Virus record (IMG/VR): IMGVR_UViG_3300033571_028522 | Location: 1 to 41,474 of that record | DNA length: 41,474 nucleotides | Origin: a virus | Reading direction: 5' to 3' (one strand) | Shown here: piece by piece, positions 1-8,147 of the stretch | How the letters are laid out: each line of letters begins with the position of its first letter | How positions within the stretch are numbered: position 1 is the stretch's first letter | Notes under the pieces: generated by a model | The model's input: only the letters and a program-made list of their open reading frames with translations | What the model was told of the DNA's origin: nothing | Databases searched by the model: none | Program-made: the position numbers and the translations under genes

Positions 1-393
1 CAAGAACAAATTCAAGAACAAATTCAAGAAATCACAGAATACAATCCAAGTTTAGAAAATTTTTTAACTTGTTTTTCAAAAGAACCGCTTTCAAATATCT
101 TTCATGAATTATGTATTAAAAGTTATATTTGGTTTAATCGTGTTTTTTCAGAAAATTTTTATATTAAATGGAAAGAGAAAAAGATTTTAAAACAAGTATT
201 AAAACATAATGAAAAACAAAGAAAAAGAAAGATTATGTTGGCCGTTCATTCTTACAAAAATAATATGAATAACTTTAATTCAAAAAATACTTGTTTTGAA
301 AAAATATGGGATGATTCATGTAAGAAAGAAATTTATAAAAGAGAACATCACAAAACAATCAAAAACAGAAACGTAGAAAGACATTGGAAATAA
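1..393 (+). CDS. Hypothetical protein, C-terminal part
   Basis: Frame 1 is open from the first base to a TAA at 391-393, giving the last 130 residues of a protein whose start lies outside the window. It opens with a short Gln/Glu repeat (QEQIQEQIQEI), probably the end of a coiled coil, followed by a Lys/Arg-rich basic tail with several aromatic residues. I recognise no domain. The next gene begins one base after the stop, so the two are very likely co-transcribed. Confidence 0.6.
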   Translation, partial: QEQIQEQIQEITEYNPSLENFLTCFSKEPLSNIFHELCIKSYIWFNRVFSENFYIKWKEKKILKQVLKHNEKQRKRKIMLAVHSYKNNMNNFNSKNTCFEKIWDDSCKKEIYKREHHKTIKNRNVERHWK

Positions 394-394
394 T

Positions 395-1003
395 ATGAGT
401 TTTGAAATACATCAAGAACACAATAAAGTTTGTTCTGTTTATATTGCTGGTCCAATGAGTGGACTACCACAGCACAACTATCCAGCATTTCATGAGATGG
501 AAAGTATTTTAAGAAAAATGGGATACAGCAATATATTAAATCCTGCCAAAATTGCAAATGGAGATACAAGCAAACAATATTCTTATTACATTAGAGAGAG
601 TCTTAAACTTGTGTCACAAGCTGATTTTGTAGTGTTTTTGGATGGTTGGGAAAAAAGCAAGGGAGCAAACTTGGAAAAACACTGTGCTGATGCTATGGGC
701 ATTAATTGTTATTCCCAGAGTTTTGTGGATTTAAATAAAGCAGAAACAGTGTGTCAAGAAGCAGATCGTTTAGTTTCACATGATCGTCAAAAAACGTACG
801 GGCATCCAAAAAATAATTTTTCTGATATTGCAGATGGATGGAACGTCATTACAAAAGATGGCATCACACCAGAAAAAGTTGGTCTCATGATGATTTGGGT
901 TAAAATTTGTAGAGAATTACATCTTCATAAAAGAGATAATCTAACAGATATATGCGGTTTTGCAAAAACAGTTATGATGGTGTATGAAAACAATACAAAA
1001 TAA
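395..1003 (+). CDS. DUF4406 + DUF6378-like nucleotide-metabolism protein
   Basis: The 202-residue protein looks two-domain. The N-terminus has 'VYIAGPMSGLPQHNYPAF', the signature of DUF4406, a nucleoside 2-deoxyribosyltransferase-like fold often found in phages. The C-terminal half contains 'ADRLVSHDRQKTYGHPKNNF', the hallmark of the DUF6378 phage family. A role in nucleotide or modified-base metabolism is inferred from the first domain and from the dUTPase gene that follows 9 bases downstream; no activity can be proved here. The start follows the upstream stop by one base, and there is no clear Shine-Dalgarno sequence. Confidence 0.75.
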   Translation: MSFEIHQEHNKVCSVYIAGPMSGLPQHNYPAFHEMESILRKMGYSNILNPAKIANGDTSKQYSYYIRESLKLVSQADFVVFLDGWEKSKGANLEKHCADAMGINCYSQSFVDLNKAETVCQEADRLVSHDRQKTYGHPKNNFSDIADGWNVITKDGITPEKVGLMMIWVKICRELHLHKRDNLTDICGFAKTVMMVYENNTK

Positions 1004-1012
1004 AAAAAGATT

Positions 1013-1432
1013 ATGCAACTAAGAATAAAAAAACTAACAGAAACAGCAAAATTACCCACAAAAGCACATTCAACAGATTTAGGATATGACCTTTACTCTG
1101 ATGAAACTGTGAAATTTTGGCCCGGAGATACTGTAAAAATTAAAACCGGAATTTGTATGGGATTTCCACAAGGTTGGGGAGGATTTTTAAAAGATCGCAG
1201 CAGCATGGCTGCAAAAGGTTTCTCTGTAAGAGGAGGAGTTATTGATGAAGCATATATAGGAGAATTATCAGTAGTTTTATTTCATGCCAAAGGAGAAGTC
1301 TATATCAACAAAGGAGACAAGATTGCTCAACTAGTTCCTATTCAAACCACCAATTTTGAAATAAAGGAAGTTGACAGTCTAGAAAAAACTGATCGTGGAG
1401 AAAAAGGTTTTGGTAGTTCTGGCTCAAGATAA
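1013..1432 (+). CDS. dut: dUTP diphosphatase (dUTPase)
   Basis: A 139-residue trimeric-type dUTPase, the usual length. All five motifs are present: motif 1 'TDLGYDLYS', motif 2 'KDRSSMAAKG', motif 3 'GGVIDEAYIGELSV' with the catalytic Asp and the uracil-pocket region, motif 4 'KGDKIAQLV', and a glycine-rich motif 5 'RGEKGFGSSG' at the C-terminus. It hydrolyses dUTP to dUMP and PPi, keeping uracil out of phage DNA and feeding dTMP synthesis. It sits in a short + strand operon directly after the DUF4406/DUF6378 gene. Confidence 0.95.
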   Translation: MQLRIKKLTETAKLPTKAHSTDLGYDLYSDETVKFWPGDTVKIKTGICMGFPQGWGGFLKDRSSMAAKGFSVRGGVIDEAYIGELSVVLFHAKGEVYINKGDKIAQLVPIQTTNFEIKEVDSLEKTDRGEKGFGSSGSR

Positions 1433-1444
1433 TTGACGTTTTTT

Positions 1445-1452
1445 GATAAATA
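1445..1452 (+). promoter_or_regulatory. Late-type promoter motif GATAAATA before the subtilisin gene
   Basis: GATAAATA lies 5 nt ahead of the ATG at 1458. It resembles the T4 late-promoter -10 element TATAAATA, and the same spacing recurs at other genes here. A start about 6 nt downstream would give an mRNA beginning at the ATG. Confidence 0.5.
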
Positions 1453-1457
1453 TTTTC

Positions 1458-2444
1458 ATGTCTAATGAAAAGCTTTTACCAGATTACCAGATACATGATG
1501 TAGGAGACATTCAAACTCTCACACAGATATATCCGCAAAATGTCAGAGATTTAAACGTTCCTAAAATTTGGAGTAAAACAAAAGGTAAAGGAGTGTTGGT
1601 ATTAGTATTAGATACTGGCTGTCCTTATAATCATCCAGACTTAAACAAAAATGTAGATTTGAGCAAATGTAAATCATTCATTCCCGGAGAAGATATATTT
1701 GACCTTTATGTTGGACATGGTACTCATGTTAGCGGAACTATAGGAGCAACAGACAATGCAGAGGGTATTGTGGGTATAGCACCAGAAGTTACCATAGTTA
1801 CTGCAAAAGTTTTGGATAGGAATGGTAGATCAAACAATGACAGCATTTTAAAAGGACTTGAGTATGCATTACAATGTAATGCTGATGTGGTAAACATGAG
1901 TTTAGGCGGCACCAATCCAATGCCAGCAGTACATGAAGTGATCAAAAAATTAACATCTAGAAACATTCCTGTCATTTGTAGTGCTGGAAACAATGGACAA
2001 AATAATGTGTTGTATCCTGCACAATATGATGAGTGTATAGCTGTTGGAAGTTATAGTGACAGCATTCTAAAAGATAGATCAATTTTTTCTAGTTGGGGTG
2101 ATACTCTGGATATTATGGCTCCCGGAGAAAAAATATTAAGCACTTTTCTTAATGGCAGTTACAGCGTAATGAGCGGAACAAGCATGGCAGCACCAGTTGT
2201 TAGTGGTGTTGTAGCATTATTAATATCATTCTATAAAAAACAAAACAAAGTTTTAACAGTAGAAGAAATTAAAAAATTACTATATACTAATGCACTAGAT
2301 GTGGGAGAAAAAGGCAAAGATCAACAAAATGGTTGGGGTATATTAAATCCTGAATCTATATTTGGCACATCATCTCAATCTTTTAAAACAGTCAAATTTA
2401 TTCAAAAGGTAAAAAATTTCTTTGGAAAGCTTTTCAGACAGTAA
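1458..2444 (+). CDS. Subtilisin-family (S8) serine protease, intracellular-subtilisin type
   Basis: A 329-residue S8 peptidase with the complete catalytic set: Asp52 in 'LVLDTGCPYNHPD', His87 in 'GHGTHVSGT', oxyanion Asn178 in 'SAGNNG' and Ser242 in 'GTSMAAPVVSG'. There is no signal peptide. A short N-terminal pro-segment containing 'LLPDYQ' resembles the LIPY-type inhibitory propeptide of Bacillus intracellular subtilisin, and the body follows that family closely. It should act in the infected cell or in the virion, perhaps on host proteins or in prohead maturation; the target is unknown. I start at ATG 1458; a TTG at 1443 would overlap the promoter-like motif. Confidence 0.9.
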   Translation: MSNEKLLPDYQIHDVGDIQTLTQIYPQNVRDLNVPKIWSKTKGKGVLVLVLDTGCPYNHPDLNKNVDLSKCKSFIPGEDIFDLYVGHGTHVSGTIGATDNAEGIVGIAPEVTIVTAKVLDRNGRSNNDSILKGLEYALQCNADVVNMSLGGTNPMPAVHEVIKKLTSRNIPVICSAGNNGQNNVLYPAQYDECIAVGSYSDSILKDRSIFSSWGDTLDIMAPGEKILSTFLNGSYSVMSGTSMAAPVVSGVVALLISFYKKQNKVLTVEEIKKLLYTNALDVGEKGKDQQNGWGILNPESIFGTSSQSFKTVKFIQKVKNFFGKLFRQ

Positions 2445-2456
2445 TTAAGTAATGCT

Positions 2457-2780
2457 ATGAATTTAGCAGAACTTTTTCTTTTGTTGACAGCTTGTTGTGG
2501 CATCACTTTTACTGTGGTGCATGCAGAAATAATGAACATTTTGGGAATAAGACAATTTTTAAACAAATTTTCTTTTTTTGAAAAATTAATTAAATGTTCT
2601 CTTTGCACTGGCTTTTGGATTGGACTATTGGTTGGTCTGTGTTATACTCCTTTAGAGATGGTGTTGCCTTTCTGCTTTGCAAGTAGTGCATGCTGTTTTT
2701 TATATGATAGAACAACAATTTTTTTGGATGAAAAAATAATAAAATTAGAAAATGAATCAACTAGAAAACATAACCAGTAA
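2457..2780 (+). CDS. Small membrane protein with CxxC motif
   Basis: A 107-residue protein with a hydrophobic N-terminal segment (about residues 2-20), a central 'KCSLCTGFWIGLLVGL' that combines a CxxC pair with a second membrane segment, and a third hydrophobic stretch near residues 68-83. The 'C-x-x-C-x-G-F-W-x-G' pattern is reminiscent of DUF1360-type small membrane proteins known from phages and Gram-positive bacteria. Its function is not known. It lies 12 bases after the protease gene and its end overlaps the next ORF by 29 nt. Confidence 0.6.
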   Translation: MNLAELFLLLTACCGITFTVVHAEIMNILGIRQFLNKFSFFEKLIKCSLCTGFWIGLLVGLCYTPLEMVLPFCFASSACCFLYDRTTIFLDEKIIKLENESTRKHNQ

Positions 2781-2988
2781 TTGTGATGGATACACTCAAT
2801 TGAGTCCAGAAGATGTTGAAAACTACAAAAAAATTTATTTTTATAAAGAAAAAGAGGGAGAAATTTTGTTTCCTTTTATTTATAAAAAATTATTTGATGG
2901 CATTATGCCTCAATCTTGCATCATCATGATAAAGAAAGACCAAATTATAAAAGAAGAAAACGAAATTAAAACCGTTATTTCTTTTTAG
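2752..2988 (+). CDS. Hypothetical protein
   Basis: A 78-residue acidic and Lys-rich protein with no domain I recognise. It overlaps the end of the preceding membrane-protein gene by 29 nt and its last 14 bases overlap the convergent gene ending at 2975. Coupled translation with the upstream gene is likely. Coding status rests on position and an intact frame only. Confidence 0.5.
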   Translation: MNQLENITSNCDGYTQLSPEDVENYKKIYFYKEKEGEILFPFIYKKLFDGIMPQSCIIMIKKDQIIKEENEIKTVISF

Positions 2989-3220
2989 ATTTCCATGATA
3001 TTCTTTTGCTGCTCTTCTTTTTTCTAGAGGCAGATGTACACTGACTTAGTGTTGGACGACATGCTGGATAGCTTTTGCGTTTTTCTCCTTTTTGCCTGCC
3101 ACAAGGCTTTTTGGTTTTGCAGTCCACCCATCCGGGTTTTCCTCCGCTTTTATGGCTAAACCAATCATGAAGACTTTCTTCATTTAAAACAGCATTAACG
3201 AATGAGTCAAACTGATTCAT
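2975..3220 (-). CDS. Small conserved phage protein (GWVDCKTKKPCGR family)
   Basis: An 81-residue basic protein with 'GGKPGWVDCKTKKPCGRQ' followed by 'KSYPACRPTLSQC', a Cys-rich pattern I recognise from many marine phages and some giant viruses, often listed as DUF5872-like. The four spaced cysteines suggest metal binding or disulfides. The Lys/Arg/Ser-rich tail suggests nucleic-acid contact. Its ATG overlaps the stop of the intein-bearing gene by 4 nt, so it is translationally coupled as the last gene of the minus-strand operon that starts at 5177. Exact function is unknown. Confidence 0.65.
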   Translation of the reverse strand: MNQFDSFVNAVLNEESLHDWFSHKSGGKPGWVDCKTKKPCGRQKGEKRKSYPACRPTLSQCTSASRKKKSSKRISWKSKKK

Positions 3221-4185
3221 TTCTTTTTACCTTTTCCCCAATTACTAGCTCCTTTTTTTCTGCATTTTACCAAAGCCCCAGAATTTCCGGTAATAGTTAT
3301 TATGCCTCTTCCTTCTGTTTCTTGCATCATAACCCATGTTTCGTTTTCAGTTTCAGGACACCATACATCTGTTATATTTTCTTTAATAACTTTAAAATTA
3401 CTTAAATTCTTATATCTTTTATTACTAGTATAAAAACAACTGTAGATTTCTTTATTTTTGCATTTTTTCCAAGTAACTATACCGCCATTTAAATAAGCAG
3501 ATAATAAAAAAGCATCACGATGTATAATATCTTTTTGTTTGAATCCAAAACTTTGTTTATTATACGATGAAGTGTAAGACCAATCTAATTCGCTTATAGT
3601 ATCAGGTTTTTCTGTTAACCTTTCAATTTTTTGTTGATTGCCATCATAAACTAAAGCACTAAAAAGCCATGTTTGTCTTTGTTCAGAAGTAATATCTAAA
3701 ATATATTTAATCCAATTATCACCATACTTAAATATAATATCCTTTTTTAAAGGAGTGCCGCCATTATAAGAAGCAGAAACTACTAAATATTTATTATTTT
3801 TATTATTTAATAATTCTTCTGTTTCTATAAGTGCTATATCATTTTCTCTTTCGTATTTTAATTTCTTATCACTTTTTGTTTCTGGTAATTTTACAACCCA
3901 TTTATGATTAGCAGTACACTCAAATACAAAACCGTTATTGCCGCTTCTGACAACTTTTGTAGCTGCATCTTTATATCTATGAATATTTAATACTGGTTTA
4001 AACTCTAAGGTATCAGTACTTCTATTAAAAGTCATTATTTCTTCACCTTCTTCTAATTCATGTACTGTTTTCCATCCATCTTTAGTTAATGCTTTTGAAG
4101 TATTTTCTGGAACGCATGCATAAGCACTAGGCCATACTTTGTATCTTGCTTTCACTTTATGATAACATGCATCTTTTTTGGCCAT
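3217..4185 (-). CDS. Small conserved phage protein interrupted by an intein
   Basis: The 322-residue precursor has an N-extein of 23 residues ending 'KVWPSAYA', an intein from Cys24 to Asn301 (278 residues) and a C-extein of 21 residues beginning 'SGALVKCRKKG'. Joined, the exteins give a 44-residue protein whose 'KVWPSAYASGALVKCRKKG' junction matches a small protein widespread in marine phages. Intein marks: block A 'CVPENTSKALTKDGWKTV', block B with T91-A-N-H94, block F 'ETWVMMQETEGRGIITITGN' followed by Ser. The penultimate residue is Gly rather than the common His. The middle (about 130-235) has 'WLFSALVYDGN' and 'FLLSAYLNGG', possibly a decayed LAGLIDADG endonuclease. Confidence 0.85.
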   Translation of the reverse strand: MAKKDACYHKVKARYKVWPSAYACVPENTSKALTKDGWKTVHELEEGEEIMTFNRSTDTLEFKPVLNIHRYKDAATKVVRSGNNGFVFECTANHKWVVKLPETKSDKKLKYERENDIALIETEELLNNKNNKYLVVSASYNGGTPLKKDIIFKYGDNWIKYILDITSEQRQTWLFSALVYDGNQQKIERLTEKPDTISELDWSYTSSYNKQSFGFKQKDIIHRDAFLLSAYLNGGIVTWKKCKNKEIYSCFYTSNKRYKNLSNFKVIKENITDVWCPETENETWVMMQETEGRGIITITGNSGALVKCRKKGASNWGKGKKK

Positions 4186-4189
4186 AATA

Positions 4190-4483
4190 TTACTTATTAA
4201 TGTCGCTCCAATTTTTTATAGGAACTATTGCTGATAAAACAGCATTCATTGCTGTTGCAGCTTGAGGCACTTGTTGAACACACTCCCAAAAATTGTTTAT
4301 AAAAATATCTCCTTTTTTTTCTTTTAATATTTCTCCAGTGCTTGTATTGTATGGACAATATGTTATATGGGCAGTTCCAAAGGAACTATCACAATTTATC
4401 ATGAGGTTTGTAACAAACAGACCATCAAACACCTTTTCTTGTGTTGCTGGCACTACTACTGGTTGATTTAAAATTATGGGCAT
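4190..4483 (-). CDS. Hypothetical virion-type protein
   Basis: A 97-residue protein without recognised motifs. It has a mixed beta-like composition with four cysteines. It follows the gene ending at 4487 by 3 nt and precedes the intein-bearing gene by 4 nt in a tight minus-strand operon, so a structural or virion-assembly role is inferred from the company it keeps. Confidence 0.55.
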   Translation of the reverse strand: MPIILNQPVVVPATQEKVFDGLFVTNLMINCDSSFGTAHITYCPYNTSTGEILKEKKGDIFINNFWECVQQVPQAATAMNAVLSAIVPIKNWSDINK

Positions 4484-4486
4484 ATA

Positions 4487-4870
4487 TTAACTGCAACTTG
4501 AATTACAGAATTGATTTTGCGGATTAAACAGACTATATTGATATGCGATTCCTCTTCCACTTGCAAGAGTTATACTGGTTATAGGAGCAAACCAAGTGTC
4601 TCCGCTTGAAAATCCCACGTTGGTGTATGTTGAACCATTTATCTCGTAAATTTTAGTTGTTCCATCACTAGCAACAGTTCTGAATCCAGCATTACTAACC
4701 ACTGAATTTGTTAAAAACTGTATTTGATAAAATACAAAACTACTGTTGGTGGGAGTGAAAGTACCTGCTCCACTAAGATAAACTTGTCCATGACCTCCTG
4801 TTGCTAATTCTGCTGCAAAAAGGAGTCTTTTATCATTAAACTGAAAACTTGTGCTTGGTTGTAAAAACAT
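4487..4870 (-). CDS. Hypothetical virion-type beta-rich protein
   Basis: A 127-residue protein rich in Ser, Thr, Gly and aromatic residues with alternating hydrophobic stretches, the composition seen in tail-fibre, head-decoration or other beta-sandwich virion proteins. It ends 'NPQNQFCNSSCS', leaving a Cys pair at the terminus. It is the second gene in the operon driven from the late-type promoter at 5183-5190. I cannot name the family. Confidence 0.55.
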   Translation of the reverse strand: MFLQPSTSFQFNDKRLLFAAELATGGHGQVYLSGAGTFTPTNSSFVFYQIQFLTNSVVSNAGFRTVASDGTTKIYEINGSTYTNVGFSSGDTWFAPITSITLASGRGIAYQYSLFNPQNQFCNSSCS

Positions 4871-4874
4871 ACAA

Positions 4875-5177
4875 TTACTTATTTAAATTTCTTATTTCTT
4901 TGTCTGATACTCCCATATCTCTTAATTTTTTAATTAAATCCATTAAACGTTGTTTTTCAGTATTTTTTTGACGTTCCAGACTCATTTTTTTATTAAAATC
5001 TCTGGTTAATTGTATTTGTGAATCAAATGTTTTGATGTATTCTGCCATTTGAGATGCAGCTTTTTTATAGTCTTGTACAGAGTCTTTGGCAGCAAGTGGT
5101 GCAGCACCTAATGCTAGGGCTGCTCCAATGCCTCTCAACATGCTGTTTTCGTATATTGTTGCAAGAGGGTCGTTCAT
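4875..5177 (-). CDS. Hypothetical protein with helical coiled-coil region
   Basis: A 100-residue protein. The N-terminal third contains an Ala/Gly/Leu-rich segment ('GIGAALALGAAPLAA') that could insert in a membrane or pack as a helix. The rest is charged and heptad-like. The start at 5177 is chosen because GATAAATA (5183-5190) lies 5 nt upstream and because the longer frame would run through the divergent promoter. First gene of the minus-strand operon 5177-2975. Confidence 0.55.
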   Translation of the reverse strand: MNDPLATIYENSMLRGIGAALALGAAPLAAKDSVQDYKKAASQMAEYIKTFDSQIQLTRDFNKKMSLERQKNTEKQRLMDLIKKLRDMGVSDKEIRNLNK

Positions 5178-5182
5178 ATTTA

Positions 5183-5190
5183 TATTTATC
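5183..5190 (-). promoter_or_regulatory. Late-type promoter motif GATAAATA, leftward
   Basis: On the minus strand GATAAATA lies 5 nt before the ATG at 5177. It is paired back to back with TATAAATA at 5193-5200 on the other strand. Confidence 0.55.
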
Positions 5191-5192
5191 TT

Positions 5193-5200
5193 TATAAATA
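5193..5200 (+). promoter_or_regulatory. Late-type promoter motif TATAAATA, rightward
   Basis: A perfect match to the T4 late -10 element, 5 nt before ATG 5206. The two opposed motifs at 5183-5200 form a compact bidirectional late promoter, and each predicted transcript would start at or next to its start codon. Confidence 0.6.
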
Positions 5201-5205
5201 GATAT

Positions 5206-7191
5206 ATGAAATTTAATGATTTTATAACCACAATTTTACTTGAAAAAGACAACAGACAAAAAATAGTAAAGTTAGGAATACCACAAGAAGTAGCAGATTA
5301 TTTACATAATATGAGCAACAAGTATTCTTTGTGGTTTGCTGACAAAATTAATAAAATGCCAGCATATCAGGCATCAAAAGACAAATTAAGATTTGTAGCA
5401 ACCATTCAAACGGACATACAAAGAATAATAGATTGGATAAGAGGTGAACAAAATGTTTTATTAAATAATTATGACTGGCAAACTGCTGTTCAAAAATCAA
5501 TTGATTATCATGATAATTTAAAAATAACTAATAATGACAGAGAAACCAACACAATTTTAAAAGAATATCCAGATGGTTTTTATTGGGTTGATATAGAAAG
5601 CACTTCTGATTCTTGTGAGAGAGCATCCATGGGGCACTGCGCCAGCACAAGTAAAGGTGATACCCTGTATTCTTTAAGAAAATACAACAAAGCATCAGAC
5701 TCTATAGAATCGTTCATAACCATAGCAATTTCCCCTGATGAAGGAGTGTGGTATCAGTGCAAAGGAAGAAGAAATTCCAAACCAAAAGAGGAATATTTTC
5801 CTTATATAGTGGACATTTTAATCAGTAAAAATGTTTTTCAGTTTAAAACTGAATATGACTCTAGAAACGATTTTAAAGACAGTGATTTTAAAAGATATTT
5901 GGAAGAAAATCCAAATGCATACCCAAATACTGATGAAATCATAGAAAAAATCAACAGTTCTTCAATTTCTATAATAGATTTTGAAAAAATATTAGAACAA
6001 TATCAATCAGATTTTAAACATTATGATATTACAGTGAATGATTCTTATGATGATGAAAGTGATTCTGTTTATGCTAGTTATAGTTTTTATTTAAATATAG
6101 AATCCAAAGATACTGATCTTCCTGTAGATTGTTTGTCTTTTGAAAACAGACAAGCTAAAACATATTTTTCAAATTATGTAACTGATGTTTATGTCACGGA
6201 TATTAACGTGGATAATTACCAAGATGGGACAAGAATATATTGTAACTTTGAAGATTCTGATGACAATTTTTCTATGGATGAATATGGGTTAAAATCTTTT
6301 GAGAAACAATGTGAATACTACAAAGGTTTGAATGAAAAATTTGATTATGAAGAATTTTTAAAAAATCATTTAGAAAAAATTCTAATTTTGGATGATTGTT
6401 TAGAAACTGAACTAACATCTTTTACACAACAAGTCCAAGAAGATTTTGAAGATTTTTATAAAATAAAAACACAAGAAAAAACACTTGATGTTGAAATAAA
6501 ATTATCAGATAGTGAAGTTTTTGGAACAAATATAAATATAAATGATTTTTTAAACAATTCAGTTTTAAAAAGTGTATATACTGATGAATTTCTTATACAA
6601 AGTCCAGAAAAGTTTAAAAAGGATTTATTTTTTAAAGAAAAAAAACATGCTGATGCTTTATTGATGAGCATGTTTTGGAGTTTTATAAAAAATAATGTGC
6701 TTCAAGAATATTCCAGAAATATGAGAATTTATTATCAAACACGTTCAAAAACTTTTGATATAAAGTTTGAATATGATTTTGATGATGAACAAACAAACTA
6801 CACTCAAGAATTAAAATATTTAAAAATATTACAAAACAAACATAGTTCGATAAAAAAATCTCTAGATAAATTTATTAATGATGTATTTATTCCGGTAGTC
6901 CAAAACAAAATTCCTTTTGACATAAGTGACTTTGTGTTTAAAAAGTCTTATAGTGATATAATGTCCCAGATATATACAAACGATGATTCTTACATAGGAA
7001 CTTACAAAAAAGACCTAATAAATGACGAATTTTTAAAAAATCTAATAAAACAAGAAAATTTATCAAATGGATATAAAAATTTTGATGAGAGAAAAGTGTT
7101 TAATTGGTTGGACAATAATATAGAAAATAGTCAATTATTATTGCCAAAATTCAAGGACTTTTTCGAGAGTCGCATGTTAACAAGTAAATAA
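5206..7191 (+). CDS. Large hypothetical protein with capsid-targeting-like leader
   Basis: A 661-residue Asp/Glu/Lys/Tyr-rich protein starting 'MKFNDFITTILLEKD'. The leader resembles the T4 capsid-targeting sequence (MKTYQEFIAEA) and is shared with the genes at 7196, 7627, 8148 and 20933. 'LLE' at residues 11-13 fits the (L/I)-x-E rule of T4 prohead protease. I see no catalytic motif in the body; a Cys/His-bearing stretch near residues 137-150 (CERASMGHC) is notable. Long acidic segments follow. The start at 5206 is favoured over an in-frame upstream extension because it follows TATAAATA and gives the shared leader. An internal, possibly injected virion protein is the inferred role. Confidence 0.7.
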   Translation: MKFNDFITTILLEKDNRQKIVKLGIPQEVADYLHNMSNKYSLWFADKINKMPAYQASKDKLRFVATIQTDIQRIIDWIRGEQNVLLNNYDWQTAVQKSIDYHDNLKITNNDRETNTILKEYPDGFYWVDIESTSDSCERASMGHCASTSKGDTLYSLRKYNKASDSIESFITIAISPDEGVWYQCKGRRNSKPKEEYFPYIVDILISKNVFQFKTEYDSRNDFKDSDFKRYLEENPNAYPNTDEIIEKINSSSISIIDFEKILEQYQSDFKHYDITVNDSYDDESDSVYASYSFYLNIESKDTDLPVDCLSFENRQAKTYFSNYVTDVYVTDINVDNYQDGTRIYCNFEDSDDNFSMDEYGLKSFEKQCEYYKGLNEKFDYEEFLKNHLEKILILDDCLETELTSFTQQVQEDFEDFYKIKTQEKTLDVEIKLSDSEVFGTNININDFLNNSVLKSVYTDEFLIQSPEKFKKDLFFKEKKHADALLMSMFWSFIKNNVLQEYSRNMRIYYQTRSKTFDIKFEYDFDDEQTNYTQELKYLKILQNKHSSIKKSLDKFINDVFIPVVQNKIPFDISDFVFKKSYSDIMSQIYTNDDSYIGTYKKDLINDEFLKNLIKQENLSNGYKNFDERKVFNWLDNNIENSQLLLPKFKDFFESRMLTSK

Positions 7192-7195
7192 AAAT

Positions 7196-7603
7196 ATGAA
7201 ATTCAATGATTTTTATTCAAATTTTTCAAAAACCTATTCTAAAGAATTAGGTGAAAGTTTATTCTCTGAAAGCGAAAAAAAAGAAACACAAAAAGACGCA
7301 TTTCAAGAATTTGCAGAAAAACGCAATTCTGGTGCCAAAAAGATAGCTGATACGGCACATGAAAAAGGTGGTCCTGCCATGCTAACTTACCATCACTTCA
7401 AAGTAAAATTGCCTCACTATAAAAAAGCGGCAAATGGTAAATTTGATATAGACCAAGCAAAAAAGCAATTAAAACAACTTACTAAACAATTGAATGATGC
7501 TGTGGACGGCACCGTCAAAATGAAACAAACAGAATTTCAAAAAATTGTGGGTTTGATCGAAGTGTTGGGAGAATTAATTATTTTTTCTCAAACTCATGAA
7601 TAA
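7196..7603 (+). CDS. Hypothetical protein with capsid-targeting-like leader
   Basis: A 135-residue helical, Lys-rich protein starting 'MKFNDFYSNFSKTYSKELGE'. The first six residues are identical to those of the 661-residue neighbour, and 'LGE' at residues 18-20 would be a prohead-protease-type cut site. The C-terminal two thirds ('KKQLKQLTKQLNDAVDGTV') looks like a helical hairpin. It lies 4 nt after the upstream stop. No known family is recognised; a small internal head protein is the inference. Confidence 0.6.
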   Translation: MKFNDFYSNFSKTYSKELGESLFSESEKKETQKDAFQEFAEKRNSGAKKIADTAHEKGGPAMLTYHHFKVKLPHYKKAANGKFDIDQAKKQLKQLTKQLNDAVDGTVKMKQTEFQKIVGLIEVLGELIIFSQTHE

Positions 7604-7626
7604 AGATGTTGCAGCATAAAAAAATT

Positions 7627-8139
7627 ATGAATTTCAAAGAGTTTTATAAACTAATAAATGAGAACAATGCTGGTTCTACAAAAGTGTCTTTTTCTGAATT
7701 TCAAAATCAGTTAGAAAAACAAAATACTTTAAATTTAGAAGATGATCAAGTTGTTATTCCTCCTTTTGATAAAAACAGAGCACATTTCGTAGAAACTATT
7801 ATAGTTGGAGAGGCTCATTTGATGTTGAAAAACCGTGAAGAAATACAACCTTATGGTGCTCATGAATTTTTTATAGTTGATAATGATGATAATGTAATAG
7901 GATTTGTTAGATTGACCAAATCTCCCTCAGAAATATCAATTAATTTAATTTATATACAAGATGATTATCGTGGCAGAGGAATAGCAAAGGAGTTTTATAA
8001 ATTTTGGTTAGATAAAGGAATATCAGTAAAAAGCGATAAAGAAATCACTAGCGCAACACAGGCCGTTTACACATCATTGGTTCAGCAAGGATATGGTTTT
8101 GATATTAAAGATGATAGAGCTTTGCTCAAACCCATGTAA
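7627..8139 (+). CDS. GNAT-like acetyltransferase with capsid-targeting-like leader
   Basis: A 170-residue protein whose C-terminal part has the GNAT acetyl-CoA-binding signature 'IYIQDDYRGRGIAKEFYKFW' (motif A, R-x-x-G-x-G/A-like) preceded by the beta strand 'NVIGFVRLTKSPSEIS'. It would transfer an acetyl group from acetyl-CoA to an unknown amine. The leader 'MNFKEFYKLINENN' fits the shared tag, with 'INE' at residues 10-12 as a potential cleavage site. I choose ATG 7627 rather than 7606 because it puts this tag at the N-terminus. An injected host-modifying enzyme is possible. Confidence 0.65.
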   Translation: MNFKEFYKLINENNAGSTKVSFSEFQNQLEKQNTLNLEDDQVVIPPFDKNRAHFVETIIVGEAHLMLKNREEIQPYGAHEFFIVDNDDNVIGFVRLTKSPSEISINLIYIQDDYRGRGIAKEFYKFWLDKGISVKSDKEITSATQAVYTSLVQQGYGFDIKDDRALLKPM

Positions 8140-8147
8140 ATAATTAT

